Assembly: GCF_001428865.1 (NCBI RefSeq)
Contig: NZ_LMIV01000002.1
Coordinates: forward strand, 938,903 to 1,002,902
DNA from: Sphingomonas sp. Root241
GTDB taxonomy: Bacteria > Pseudomonadota > Alphaproteobacteria > Sphingomonadales > Sphingomonadaceae
Direction: 5' to 3'
Length of the DNA stretch: 64,000 nt
Shown: positions 33,483 through 41,052 of the stretch, one piece after another
How the letters are laid out: every line of letters begins with the position of its first letter
How positions within the stretch are numbered: the first letter of the stretch is position 1
Program-made: the position numbers and the translations under genes
Notes under the pieces: model-generated
Told to the model about the DNA's origin: nothing
Database searches by the model: none
The model's input: the letters and a program-made list of their open reading frames with translations, nothing else

Positions 33483-34343
33483 ATGAAACTCTGCCGTTTT
33501 GGACCCGCCGGTAACGAACGCCCCGGCCTGATCGACGCCGAAGGCCGCATCCGCGACCTCTCGAGCCACATCAGCGACATCGGGCCCGATCAGCTTTTGC
33601 CCGAGGGCCTTGCCGCGCTCGCCGCGATCGATCCCGCCTCGCTGCCGCTCGCGCCCGAAGGCGTACGCTACGGCCCGCCGGTGTCGGTCACCCGCCAGTT
33701 CATCGCGATCGGGTTGAACTATGCCGATCACGCTGCCGAATCGAACCTGCCGATCCCCGAAGAGCCGGTGATCTTCACCAAGGCAGTGAGCTGCATCCAG
33801 GGGCCGCACGACATTGTCGTGATCCCTCGCGGATCGGTGAAGAGCGATTGGGAAGTCGAACTCGGCGTGATCATCGGCAAGGGCGGGTCCTATATCGATG
33901 AAGCCTCCGCGCTCGATCACGTCGCCGGCTATTGCGTGGTCCACGACCTGTCCGAGCGCGATTACCAGATCAACCGCGGCGGCACGTGGGACAAGGGCAA
34001 GGGCTGCCCGACCTATGGCCCGGTCGGTCCGTGGCTGGTCACTTCCGACGAGGTCGGCGATCCGCAGAACCTACGCCTCTGGCTCGACGTCAACGGCGAA
34101 CGCAAGCAGGACGGCACCACCGCGACGATGATCTTCCCGGTCTCGAAGATCGTCGCCTATGTCAGCGAGTTCATCAAGCTGCTTCCCGGCGACATCATCA
34201 CCACCGGCACGCCTCCCGGCGTCGGCATGGGCCAGAAACCGGAGGCAATTTACCTCAAGGCCGGCGACAAGGTCGCGCTCGGCATCGAGAAGCTCGGCGA
34301 GCAGGCGCAGCAGGTCGTCGCATGGTCGGAGAAGGTCGCTTGA
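33483..34343 (+). CDS. FAH-family hydrolase, predicted 2,4-diketo-3-deoxy-L-rhamnonate hydrolase
   Basis: A 286-residue fumarylacetoacetate-hydrolase-fold enzyme. Metal and catalytic stretches: AIGLNYADHAAESNLP, VIFTKAVSCIQGPHD, SDWEVELGVIIGKGGSY, VVHDLSERDYQINRGG and LLPGDIITTGTPPGVGMGQ. In Sphingomonas LRA6 does the last step of the rhamnose route, splitting the diketo acid to pyruvate and L-lactate; position between rhmD and the 4-dehydrogenase gene supports that role. It starts 16 bp after rhmD and its stop overlaps the next start. A generic acylpyruvase role is the alternative. Confidence 0.87.
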   Translation: MKLCRFGPAGNERPGLIDAEGRIRDLSSHISDIGPDQLLPEGLAALAAIDPASLPLAPEGVRYGPPVSVTRQFIAIGLNYADHAAESNLPIPEEPVIFTKAVSCIQGPHDIVVIPRGSVKSDWEVELGVIIGKGGSYIDEASALDHVAGYCVVHDLSERDYQINRGGTWDKGKGCPTYGPVGPWLVTSDEVGDPQNLRLWLDVNGERKQDGTTATMIFPVSKIVAYVSEFIKLLPGDIITTGTPPGVGMGQKPEAIYLKAGDKVALGIEKLGEQAQQVVAWSEKVA

Positions 34344-35089
34344 CGCTCTATGCCGATCGCTTCGCGGGCCGTACCGCGATCATTACTGGCGGCGCCTCCG
34401 GGCTCGGGCGCGCAGTCGCCAAGCGCTTCGTCGCGGAGGGCGGCAAGGTGGCGCTGTGGGATGTCAACGCTGACTGGCTGGCCGCGGCCAAGGCCGAGGT
34501 CGGCGCGTCGCATACGGCGCTGGTCGACGTCTCCGACGCGGCGACCGTGGCGAGCGCCGCGGACGAGACCGCCAAGGCGCTCGGCCGGATCGATGTCCTC
34601 GTCTGCTCGGCGGGCATCACCGGCGCTACTGCGCCGGTCCACGAATATCCGCTCGACAGCTGGGAGCGGGTGGTCGCGATCAACTTGAACGGGCTGTTCT
34701 ATTGCTGCCGCGCGGTCGTCCCCCACATGCTGGCGAACGGCTATGGCCGCATCGTCAATGTCGCTTCGGTGGCTGGCAAGGAAGGCAATCCCAACGCCTC
34801 GGCCTATTCGGCATCGAAGGCGGGCGTGATCGGCCTCACCAAGTCGCTCGGCAAGGAACTGGCGGGCAAGGGCATCATCGCCAACGCACTGACTCCGGCC
34901 ACGTTCGAGAGCCCGATCCTCGACCAGCTTCCCGCGAGCCAAGTTGATTACATGCGCTCGAAGATTCCGATGGGCCGCCTCGGCGAAGCCGAGGAAAGCG
35001 CTGCGATGATCCTGTTCATGGCGAGCGAGGAGTGCAGCTTCACCACCGCCTCGACTTTCGACACGTCGGGCGGCCGGACGACGTACTAA
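34340..35089 (+). CDS. SDR, predicted 2-keto-3-deoxy-L-rhamnonate 4-dehydrogenase
   Basis: A 249-residue SDR: AIITGGASGLGRAVAKRFV cofactor motif, VLVCSAGITG, VNVASVAGKEG with catalytic Ser, and SAYSASKAGVIGLTKSLGKE with YxxxK. By context it oxidises C4 of ketodeoxyrhamnonate (the LRA5 step), giving the substrate of the FAH hydrolase. The start is most likely TTG at 34340: GGAGAAGG sits four bases upstream and the codon overlaps the preceding TGA. An in-frame ATG at 34322 would overlap the hydrolase gene by 22 bp without a ribosome site. A repeat pair follows the stop. Confidence 0.85.
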   Translation: MTLYADRFAGRTAIITGGASGLGRAVAKRFVAEGGKVALWDVNADWLAAAKAEVGASHTALVDVSDAATVASAADETAKALGRIDVLVCSAGITGATAPVHEYPLDSWERVVAINLNGLFYCCRAVVPHMLANGYGRIVNVASVAGKEGNPNASAYSASKAGVIGLTKSLGKELAGKGIIANALTPATFESPILDQLPASQVDYMRSKIPMGRLGEAEESAAMILFMASEECSFTTASTFDTSGGRTTY

Positions 35090-35099
35090 GCCAATCTCC

Positions 35100-35178
35100 G
35101 TCATCCCGGCGAAAGCCGGGATCTCAGGCGGCAAGCGAACGGCCTGCGGCGCGAGATCCCGGCGTTCGCCGGGATGAC
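35100..35178. repeat. Palindromic repeat pair inside rhamnose operon
   Basis: Two inverted hairpins, gtcatcccggcgaaagccgg-type (from 35100) and ccggcgttcgccgggatgac (to 35178), face each other between the 4-dehydrogenase stop and the lactonase start. It ends 16 bp before the lactonase ATG, just upstream of its SD. Could attenuate or stabilise the polycistronic message. Confidence 0.85.
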
Positions 35179-35194
35179 GACAAGAGGAGAGGAA

Positions 35195-36097
35195 ATGGCG
35201 CGCGATCTGCCCTTCATCGATGCTCATGTGCATCTCTGGGATCTCGACCGCATCGCTTATCCCTGGCTGACGCCGCCGTTCGCCGATGACGGCCCGAACG
35301 GCAGCGTTGAGCCGATCGCCAACACCTACCTGCTCGACGATTACCTTGCGGATGTGCAGGGCTGGGACGTCCGCGGCACCGTCCATGTCGATGCCGGCGC
35401 CGATGCCTCGGCCGCGCTCGCCGAGACCGAATGGCTTCAGGGTCTCGCCGACGCGCGCGGCATGCCCAATGCGATCATCGCCTTCGCCGCGCTGGACGGT
35501 CCGGAAGTCGAGCGCCTGCTCGAAGCACATGCCGCGCACCCCAACGTCCGCGGCATCCGCCATATCGTCAACTGGCACCCGGATCCGCGCCGCACTTATT
35601 CGTCCCGCGACGTGACGCAGGACGAGGCTTGGGCGCGCGGCTTCGCGCTGCTCGGCAAATATGGCCTGAGCTTCGACCTTCAGGCCTATCCCGGCCAGTT
35701 CCCGGAGCTTGCGGGGCTCATCGCCCGGCACCCCGAAATTCAGGTCATCATCAACCACACCGGCATGGCCGTTCCCGGCGAATGGGAGCAATGGCGCACG
35801 GGCATGGCCGCGCTCGCCGCCTTGCCGAATGTCGCGACGAAACTGTCGGGAATGGGCTTCACCCATCGCCCGTGGAGCCTCGAACAGGCGCGGCCCTATA
35901 TCCTCCAGACGATCGAGCTGTTCGGCACCGATCGCGCGATGTTCGCCAGCGATTTCCCTACCGACAAGCTATTCGGCAGCTTCGCGCAGCATCTCGATGC
36001 ATATGACGCGATCACCCGGGATTTCAGCGAAGACGAGCGCCGCGCGCTCTGGGGGCGCAACGCCGATCGTATCTATCGGCTCGGGCTGGGCATCTGA
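35195..36097 (+). CDS. Amidohydrolase-family lactonase, predicted L-rhamnono-gamma-lactonase
   Basis: A 300-residue amidohydrolase_2 (PDC-type TIM-barrel) protein. The N-terminal metal motif is FIDAHVHLWDLDRIAYPWL; later NVRGIRHIVNWHPDPRRTY, VIINHTGMAVPGEWEQW and RAMFASDFPTDKLFGSF give the remaining His/Asp ligands. In rhamnose and fucose clusters this family opens the sugar lactone, here the product of rhamnose 1-dehydrogenase. Start ATG 35195 follows a strong GAGGAGAGGAA site; a GTG/ATG start at 35174 lies in the repeat. Followed 8 bp later by the MFS carrier. Confidence 0.87.
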   Translation: MARDLPFIDAHVHLWDLDRIAYPWLTPPFADDGPNGSVEPIANTYLLDDYLADVQGWDVRGTVHVDAGADASAALAETEWLQGLADARGMPNAIIAFAALDGPEVERLLEAHAAHPNVRGIRHIVNWHPDPRRTYSSRDVTQDEAWARGFALLGKYGLSFDLQAYPGQFPELAGLIARHPEIQVIINHTGMAVPGEWEQWRTGMAALAALPNVATKLSGMGFTHRPWSLEQARPYILQTIELFGTDRAMFASDFPTDKLFGSFAQHLDAYDAITRDFSEDERRALWGRNADRIYRLGLGI

Positions 36098-36105
36098 GGG
36101 GACAT

Positions 36106-37347
36106 ATGAGCGATACCCCGGACCATAAGTGGCGCGACACGATCCTCGCGGGGCTCGCCAATTATATCGACGCGGGGTCGATCGTCGCCGGATCGGTGGC
36201 GCTGGCGCTGTGGAAGGAAATTTACGGCCTTTCCGATAATTTCATCGGGCTGATCGGCGCATTCAGCGCCAACGCCATATCGGCGGGCGTCGGCGCGCTG
36301 ATCGGCGGCATCCTGTGCGACAAGTTCGGGCGCAAGAAGATCTACCAGTACGACATGCTGTTCTACGCGTTCGGCATGCTCTTCCTCATCTTCGCCTCGT
36401 CGGCGTGGATGATCGTATTGGGCTTCGTGCTCGTCGGCCTCGCAGTGGGCGCGGACATCCCCGCCTCCTGGTCGCTGATCGCGGAGCAGGCGCCCGACGA
36501 CAAACGCGGTGCGCATTCGGGCGTGGCGCAGATGCTCTGGTATCTCGGCCCTGTCGCGGTGCTCGTCGCCGCTTATTTCCTCCAGCCCTGGGGCATCACC
36601 GGCATACGCTGGCTGTTCGCGCATCTCGCGGTGCTGGCGATCGCGCTCACCTTCCTGCGCTCGCGGATGCGGGAATCGCAGCGCTGGGAGGATAGCCAGG
36701 CCGCCACTGCCGGCCAGGCGCTCAGCCAGAGCTGGCGCGAACTGTTCAAGCCCGCTTATCTCGGCTCGATGCTGTTCCTCGCCTCGATGTACGGCTTCTG
36801 GAACCTGTGGGCCGGCTATAACGGCTTCTTCACACCCTATCTGATCGCCCAGAACAATCTCCCCGCATGGACCGCGACGATGCTGCCGGCGGGCTATTTC
36901 CTGATCGGCATGATCTCGATCCTCACCATCTTCATGACGCTGTCGGACAAGGTGAACCAGCGCCTGCTCTTCGGCATCTCGGCGGGGATGCACGTGGTCG
37001 GCATGGCGCTGCTCGCGATCTTCGGGTTCAAGCTCGAGATCGTCATCCTCCATGTCGTGATCATGGGGATCGCCGGCGGTTTCGGCGCGCAGAGCTTCTT
37101 CCAGCTCTGGTCGGCGGAGCTCTTCCCCACCGCGATCCGCTCGACCGCGCAGGGCGCCACCTTCGCGATCGTCCGCATCGGCCTCGGCATCTGGAGTCTC
37201 GCGGTGCCGACGCTCGCCGCTTACGATTTCACCACGCTCGCGTGGATCCTCACCGGCTTCCTGGTGGTGAGCGGCATGGTTGGCCTGATCTGGGCGCCGC
37301 GCAACGAAGGCAAGTCGCTCGAAGAGATCGCGGCGGCCCGCGCTTGA
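36106..37347 (+). CDS. MFS transporter, probable rhamnose or RG-disaccharide importer
   Basis: A 413-residue, 12-segment MFS carrier. The loop 2-3 signature is GGILCDKFGRKKIYQYDMLF and the mid-protein sugar-porter features include IPASWSLIAEQAPDDKRG; the second half has QSFFQLWSAELFPTAIRSTAQG, a common sugar/metabolite-porter motif. It sits at the end of the rhamnose gene string and before a GH43-like gene, so it probably imports L-rhamnose or a rhamnose-containing disaccharide. Substrate not provable from sequence. Confidence 0.85.
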   Translation: MSDTPDHKWRDTILAGLANYIDAGSIVAGSVALALWKEIYGLSDNFIGLIGAFSANAISAGVGALIGGILCDKFGRKKIYQYDMLFYAFGMLFLIFASSAWMIVLGFVLVGLAVGADIPASWSLIAEQAPDDKRGAHSGVAQMLWYLGPVAVLVAAYFLQPWGITGIRWLFAHLAVLAIALTFLRSRMRESQRWEDSQAATAGQALSQSWRELFKPAYLGSMLFLASMYGFWNLWAGYNGFFTPYLIAQNNLPAWTATMLPAGYFLIGMISILTIFMTLSDKVNQRLLFGISAGMHVVGMALLAIFGFKLEIVILHVVIMGIAGGFGAQSFFQLWSAELFPTAIRSTAQGATFAIVRIGLGIWSLAVPTLAAYDFTTLAWILTGFLVVSGMVGLIWAPRNEGKSLEEIAAARA

Positions 37348-37358
37348 GGGGAACGGGA

Positions 37359-38429
37359 ATGCGCATCAAACATCTGTTCGCGGCGCTGGCCGTGCTTGTC
37401 GCCACGCCCGCCGCCGCACAGCAAAAGCCCGCGGAGGCACCGCTGCTGCTCCCGCAGATGCAGCTCCACGATCCGTTCATCGTCGCCGACAAGGCCACGA
37501 AGACCTATTATCTGTTCACCCGCAACGAGACTGCGATGACCGGCGACCGCCGGCTCGGCACGATGGTCTATTCCAGCAAGGACCTGAAGCACTGGAGCCG
37601 CCCGCGCGTCGCGTTCGCGCTGCCCGAGGGGATCTGGGCCAAGGACGGCGCTTGGGCACCCGAAGTCCACGCGTGGAAGGGGAAGTGGTACCTCTTCACC
37701 ACGTTCCACGACGAAGCCGCGACGCTGCCGCCGACAGGCAACCGCAAACCCTATCGCCGCGGCACGATCCTCGCGGTCGCCGACAAGGTCGATGGGCCGT
37801 ATCGCGTCGTCCGGAACGGCGAGCCGATCGCGCCGAAAGCGCTGATGACGCTCGACGGCACGCTCCATGTCGATGCGGCCGGCAAGCCATGGCTCGTCTA
37901 TGCGCATGAATGGCTGCAGACCACGATCGGCACGATCGAAGCGATCCCGCTCGACGACAATCTCGCTGCCATGGGCGAGCCGCGCGTTCTGTTTCGCGCC
38001 AATGAAGCGCCGTGGGCCAAGGGCCAGCGCCAGGCGGACGGCGACAATGTCTGGGTGACCGACGGTCCCCAATTCTACCGCACGGGCGCCGGCACGCTGG
38101 TGATGCTGTGGTCGAGCTATGGCGAGCGCGGCTACATCCAGGGAATCGCACGCTCGAAATCGGGCAGGCTCGAAGGTCCGTGGGAGCAGCTCGACCCGCT
38201 GGTCCGGCGCGACAGCGGCCACGGCATGCTGTTCCGCGCGTTCGATGGCCGGCTGATGATGGTGCTCCACCGGCCGTTCACCTTTGCGCTCGGCAAGCTC
38301 TACGAGATGAAGGATGCGGGAGATCGGGTGGAGGTCGTCCGGGAGGCGACCGAGCTGGACCTCGAAGCCTATCCAACGCACCCCTGCGTGCAGCCACATA
38401 CGCCGACCGAGCGGAAGGTGGATTGCTGA
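37359..38429 (+). CDS. GH43-like family glycosidase, exported
   Basis: A 356-residue protein with signal peptide MRIKHLFAALAVLVATPAAA and a five-bladed propeller pattern: MQLHDPFIVADKATKTYYLF (first catalytic Asp), DGAWAPEVHAWKGKWYLFTT, LMTLDGTLHVDAAGKPWLVY and DNVWVTDGPQFYRTGAGTLV. Where many GH43 members have Glu-Gly-Pro for the general acid, this one reads Asp-Gly-Pro, as in some divergent subfamilies. It starts 11 bp after the MFS gene with SD GGGGAACGGG and closes the rhamnose operon. Likely removes an arabinose or galactose side residue; activity uncertain. Confidence 0.78.
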   Translation: MRIKHLFAALAVLVATPAAAQQKPAEAPLLLPQMQLHDPFIVADKATKTYYLFTRNETAMTGDRRLGTMVYSSKDLKHWSRPRVAFALPEGIWAKDGAWAPEVHAWKGKWYLFTTFHDEAATLPPTGNRKPYRRGTILAVADKVDGPYRVVRNGEPIAPKALMTLDGTLHVDAAGKPWLVYAHEWLQTTIGTIEAIPLDDNLAAMGEPRVLFRANEAPWAKGQRQADGDNVWVTDGPQFYRTGAGTLVMLWSSYGERGYIQGIARSKSGRLEGPWEQLDPLVRRDSGHGMLFRAFDGRLMMVLHRPFTFALGKLYEMKDAGDRVEVVREATELDLEAYPTHPCVQPHTPTERKVDC

Positions 38430-38435
38430 CGGATC

Positions 38436-38515
38436 AGTGCTCCTGCGAAAGCAGGAGCCCAGGATTACAGGCCGTGTCGCTCGTGGCTCTGGGCTCCTGC
38501 TTTCGCAGGAGCACT
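38436..38515. repeat. Perfect 26-bp inverted repeat pair between convergent genes
   Basis: Arms 38436-38461 and 38490-38515 are exact reverse complements; each contains a gctcctgc-gaaa-gcaggagc hairpin. The right arm overlaps the stop codon of the BNR_4 gene (38514-38516). It lies between the converging GH43-like and BNR_4 genes, and may terminate both. Confidence 0.92.
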
Positions 38516-39782
38516 AGTCGGGTAATATCAGGCGGAGCGTCTGCGCCTCCGGCACGTCCTCGCGCGGCAAATCGCGGTTCGGCGGCAATGTCGCCCAGGC
38601 GATCGCCACGCCGGACGCGTCCTCCACGATATTGAGCTGCATTCCCGCCGGCACCGCGATCCGCGATGCCAGCCGATCCGCCAACGTCACGCCCGGCCGC
38701 TCGCCTACGCGCGCCAGCGTCTCGCCGTCGAGCAGCAGGTCGATCGGCTTGCCGTCGCGTACTACCGGCACTCGCAGCGTCTTCCCGTCCATTACCGGCG
38801 TTCCGACGCGCAGCCGGAAATCGAGCGATCCCATCCCGCCAAAGTCCCAGCGAAACCCCTTCCAGTCGCTCGCCTGCACTACGCGCCAGCTTTTCGCTTC
38901 ACGCCGCGCGACGAACATCTGGGTGTTTCCTGCCGCATCATATTTGTGAAACGCGATCACCACGCGGCCTGCGCTGTCGAACCCGGGCACAGTGTTGTTG
39001 TTAATCATCCCCCCGCGCACCGGCACCGGATCGACCACCTCTGCATCGCCGAACCGGATCGGCAGGGGCAGGGCCGTCCCGTCCGAGCGCTCCCAGTGCG
39101 CCAGATCGCGGCTGCGCGCATAAGAGAGGTCGTGATTGGTCGCGGCATCGGGCGTGTCGCGCCAGACCCATATCGCATGAAACCAGCCGTCCGGCCCGAG
39201 CACCGGTCCGACGAAATAGGCGCTGCTCTTGCCTTCGCCATCGACCAGCGGCGCGTCGGTGAGCCGCTTCCAGCCGCCGCGGTACAGCATATTGTAGATT
39301 TCGCGCCCGCGCCCGCTGCCGCCGTCGCGATATTTGAAGATCAGCCGCCCGCCCGCGTCCTTCAGGAAAGCGGGGTAGGTCATGCTCCGCTCGGCGGCGG
39401 CGTCGACCATCGTTGGAGTCCGCGCGAGCGTCCGCACGTCGCCGGGAACCGAGGTCCGGAAATAGACCAGGGGATCGTTGTGCATGTTCGCCGCGACGTG
39501 GAGCTGCCCGGCCGCATCCACCGCCATCGCGATGCGGTTATGGCTGTCCCACCCGACCCAGCTCGGCAGCTTCGTGTAGGTCCACCACGACGAACCGCGC
39601 GGCCGGCTGGCCACGCCCAGCTGCCGGGCAGCGTCGTAATAGCCGACATAGATGCGGTCCGCGGTCACCACGAGCGCGAACGGCACTTCGTGCCCCGCCC
39701 AGACCCGGTCGACTGCCTCGATCTTCTGCGCCGCCGCTGGCGCCGCCCAGATCAGCGCGAGCGGTGCCAGCAGCCTGAGCAT
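38514..39782 (-). CDS. BNR_4 seven-bladed propeller protein (GH145/ulvan-lyase-like), exported
   Basis: A 422-residue protein with a signal peptide (MLRLLAPLALIWAAPAAAQ) and the BNR_4 domain. The hallmark GWDSHNRIAMAVDAAGQLHVAANMHNDPL carries two conserved His-Asn elements; YPAFLKDAGGRLIFKYRDGG and NHDLSYARSRDLAHW follow. The BNR_4 fold is shared by GH145 rhamnosidases that cap-trim arabinogalactan, and by PL24/PL25 ulvan lyases, both working on rhamnose-glucuronate linkages. Start ATG 39782 shares its A with the stop of GH105 (TGATG). With GH105 and a TonB receptor it forms a compact locus aimed at rhamnose-uronate glycans. The exact reaction cannot be assigned. Confidence 0.75.
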   Translation of the reverse strand: MLRLLAPLALIWAAPAAAQKIEAVDRVWAGHEVPFALVVTADRIYVGYYDAARQLGVASRPRGSSWWTYTKLPSWVGWDSHNRIAMAVDAAGQLHVAANMHNDPLVYFRTSVPGDVRTLARTPTMVDAAAERSMTYPAFLKDAGGRLIFKYRDGGSGRGREIYNMLYRGGWKRLTDAPLVDGEGKSSAYFVGPVLGPDGWFHAIWVWRDTPDAATNHDLSYARSRDLAHWERSDGTALPLPIRFGDAEVVDPVPVRGGMINNNTVPGFDSAGRVVIAFHKYDAAGNTQMFVARREAKSWRVVQASDWKGFRWDFGGMGSLDFRLRVGTPVMDGKTLRVPVVRDGKPIDLLLDGETLARVGERPGVTLADRLASRIAVPAGMQLNIVEDASGVAIAWATLPPNRDLPREDVPEAQTLRLILPD

Positions 39783-40939
39783 CAATCGAACCTGAGGTCC
39801 GCGACCGCGGTCGCCGCGAGCAGAAAGGCGCCGACGCCATAATATTGCGTATCCGTCGCCAGCACCTGCTCGGGCCGGTCGCTGACCTGCTGCACCCAGC
39901 CGAGCCGCCCGTCGGGCTGGATCGCGCGGGTCAGTGCCGCCCAGCCCTTGCGGATCGCCGGCTCATATTCCGCGCGCGGCAGCAGGCCCGCCTTCACGCC
40001 CCAGGCGAGGCCGTAGGTGAAGAAGCCCGTACCGCTCGACTCCGGCGGCGAATCCTCGGGTGCGAGGAGGGAAGGCGCCCAATAGCCGTCGGGCTTCTGC
40101 ACCGCCTTCAGCTTGCCCGCCATCTCGACGAACAGGGCTTCCAGCTTCTTCCGGTCGGGATCGCCTTTGGGCAGTTTCGGGATCATCAGCGCCAGCCCTG
40201 CGACCACCCAGCCGTTGCCGCGCGCCCAGAACATCTTGCGCCCCCTGGCGTCGCGGCGCTCGAAGAAGCGGCTGTCGCGATAGAAGAGCTGCTCGACGGG
40301 ATCGTAGAGGAAGTTGGTCGTCGCCCAGATCTCGCGGATGGCATAGTCGCGGTAGCGCCGGTCGCCGGTCTGCTTCGAGAGCTCGAGCATCGCGGGCGGC
40401 GCCATGAACAGCGCGTCGCACCAGCACCAGCGCGTCAGGCATTCGGTGGCGTTGTAGCCGCCCTTTTCGGGGATCACGAAGGCGAGGGTGGTCTTGGGCG
40501 GATTGGCGAGGATGAGGTCGAACGCCTTCTTCGTCGGGGCCAGCGCCGCCGCGCCGCCGCCATGCTTCGCGGACCACAGATAGGATTGGGTGATCGCGAG
40601 ATCGTCGGCATGATAAGGCCGATCGGCGGGCAGCCACTGGTTGGCGGCGCCCATGTCGAGGATCGCCTTGCCGATATCCGCCAGCGCGCCGTGGTCGGCG
40701 AGCGCGGTCATCCCCACCCAGAATGCCGCCTGCTCCCAGGCGCGCGGGTTGCGCGTCTCGCCGCCGGCGCGCGCGATGTGGCTGGTGTCGCGCATCCGTT
40801 CGAGCTGCCAGCGCGCCAGCTTCGTCGCGCTGTCGATCGCCGCGCGCGGGCTGGCTTCGGCTGAATCGCGGGCAAAAGCGGTGCCCGGCATCGCGCCTCC
40901 GGCTGCGGCCAGCAGAAGCAATGCAGTGCGCAGCGACAT
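39782..40939 (-). CDS. GH105/GH88-type unsaturated glycuronyl hydrolase, exported
   Basis: A 385-residue alpha/alpha-barrel enzyme of the YesR-like GH105 group. Signal peptide SLRTALLLLAAAGGAMPGTAFA, then ETRNPRAWEQAAFWVGMTALAD, YHADDLAITQSYLWS (catalytic Asp region), TRWCWCDALFMAPPAM, KMFWARGNGWVVAGLALM and PESSGTGFFTYGLAWGVKAGLL. Unlike the GH105 at 15650-16762 it is exported. Start ATG 40939 follows a terminator after the TonB receptor gene; the stop is shared with the BNR_4 start. It probably removes unsaturated uronate after a lyase step. Confidence 0.88.
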   Translation of the reverse strand: MSLRTALLLLAAAGGAMPGTAFARDSAEASPRAAIDSATKLARWQLERMRDTSHIARAGGETRNPRAWEQAAFWVGMTALADHGALADIGKAILDMGAANQWLPADRPYHADDLAITQSYLWSAKHGGGAAALAPTKKAFDLILANPPKTTLAFVIPEKGGYNATECLTRWCWCDALFMAPPAMLELSKQTGDRRYRDYAIREIWATTNFLYDPVEQLFYRDSRFFERRDARGRKMFWARGNGWVVAGLALMIPKLPKGDPDRKKLEALFVEMAGKLKAVQKPDGYWAPSLLAPEDSPPESSGTGFFTYGLAWGVKAGLLPRAEYEPAIRKGWAALTRAIQPDGRLGWVQQVSDRPEQVLATDTQYYGVGAFLLAATAVADLRFD

Positions 40940-40990
40940 GGATATCCTCTCCGGTTCTGTTTGGGAGAAGTCATAGCAAAGCCGCGTCGG

Positions 40991-41029
40991 AAAAGAAGAA
41001 GGCCGGAGGACTCGCGTCCCCCGGCCTTC
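40991..41029 (-). terminator. Intrinsic terminator after second TonB receptor
   Basis: A 13-bp stem (gaaggccgggg-ga / tcctccggccttc on the minus strand, one mismatch) with a six-base loop, followed on the minus strand by TTCTTCTTTT. It lies 24 bp past the receptor stop (41053) and upstream of GH105, so the receptor and the two enzymes are probably separate transcripts or linked by partial read-through. Confidence 0.75.
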
Positions 41030-41052
41030 GATCTGCCGTATGGCGGCTTCCA

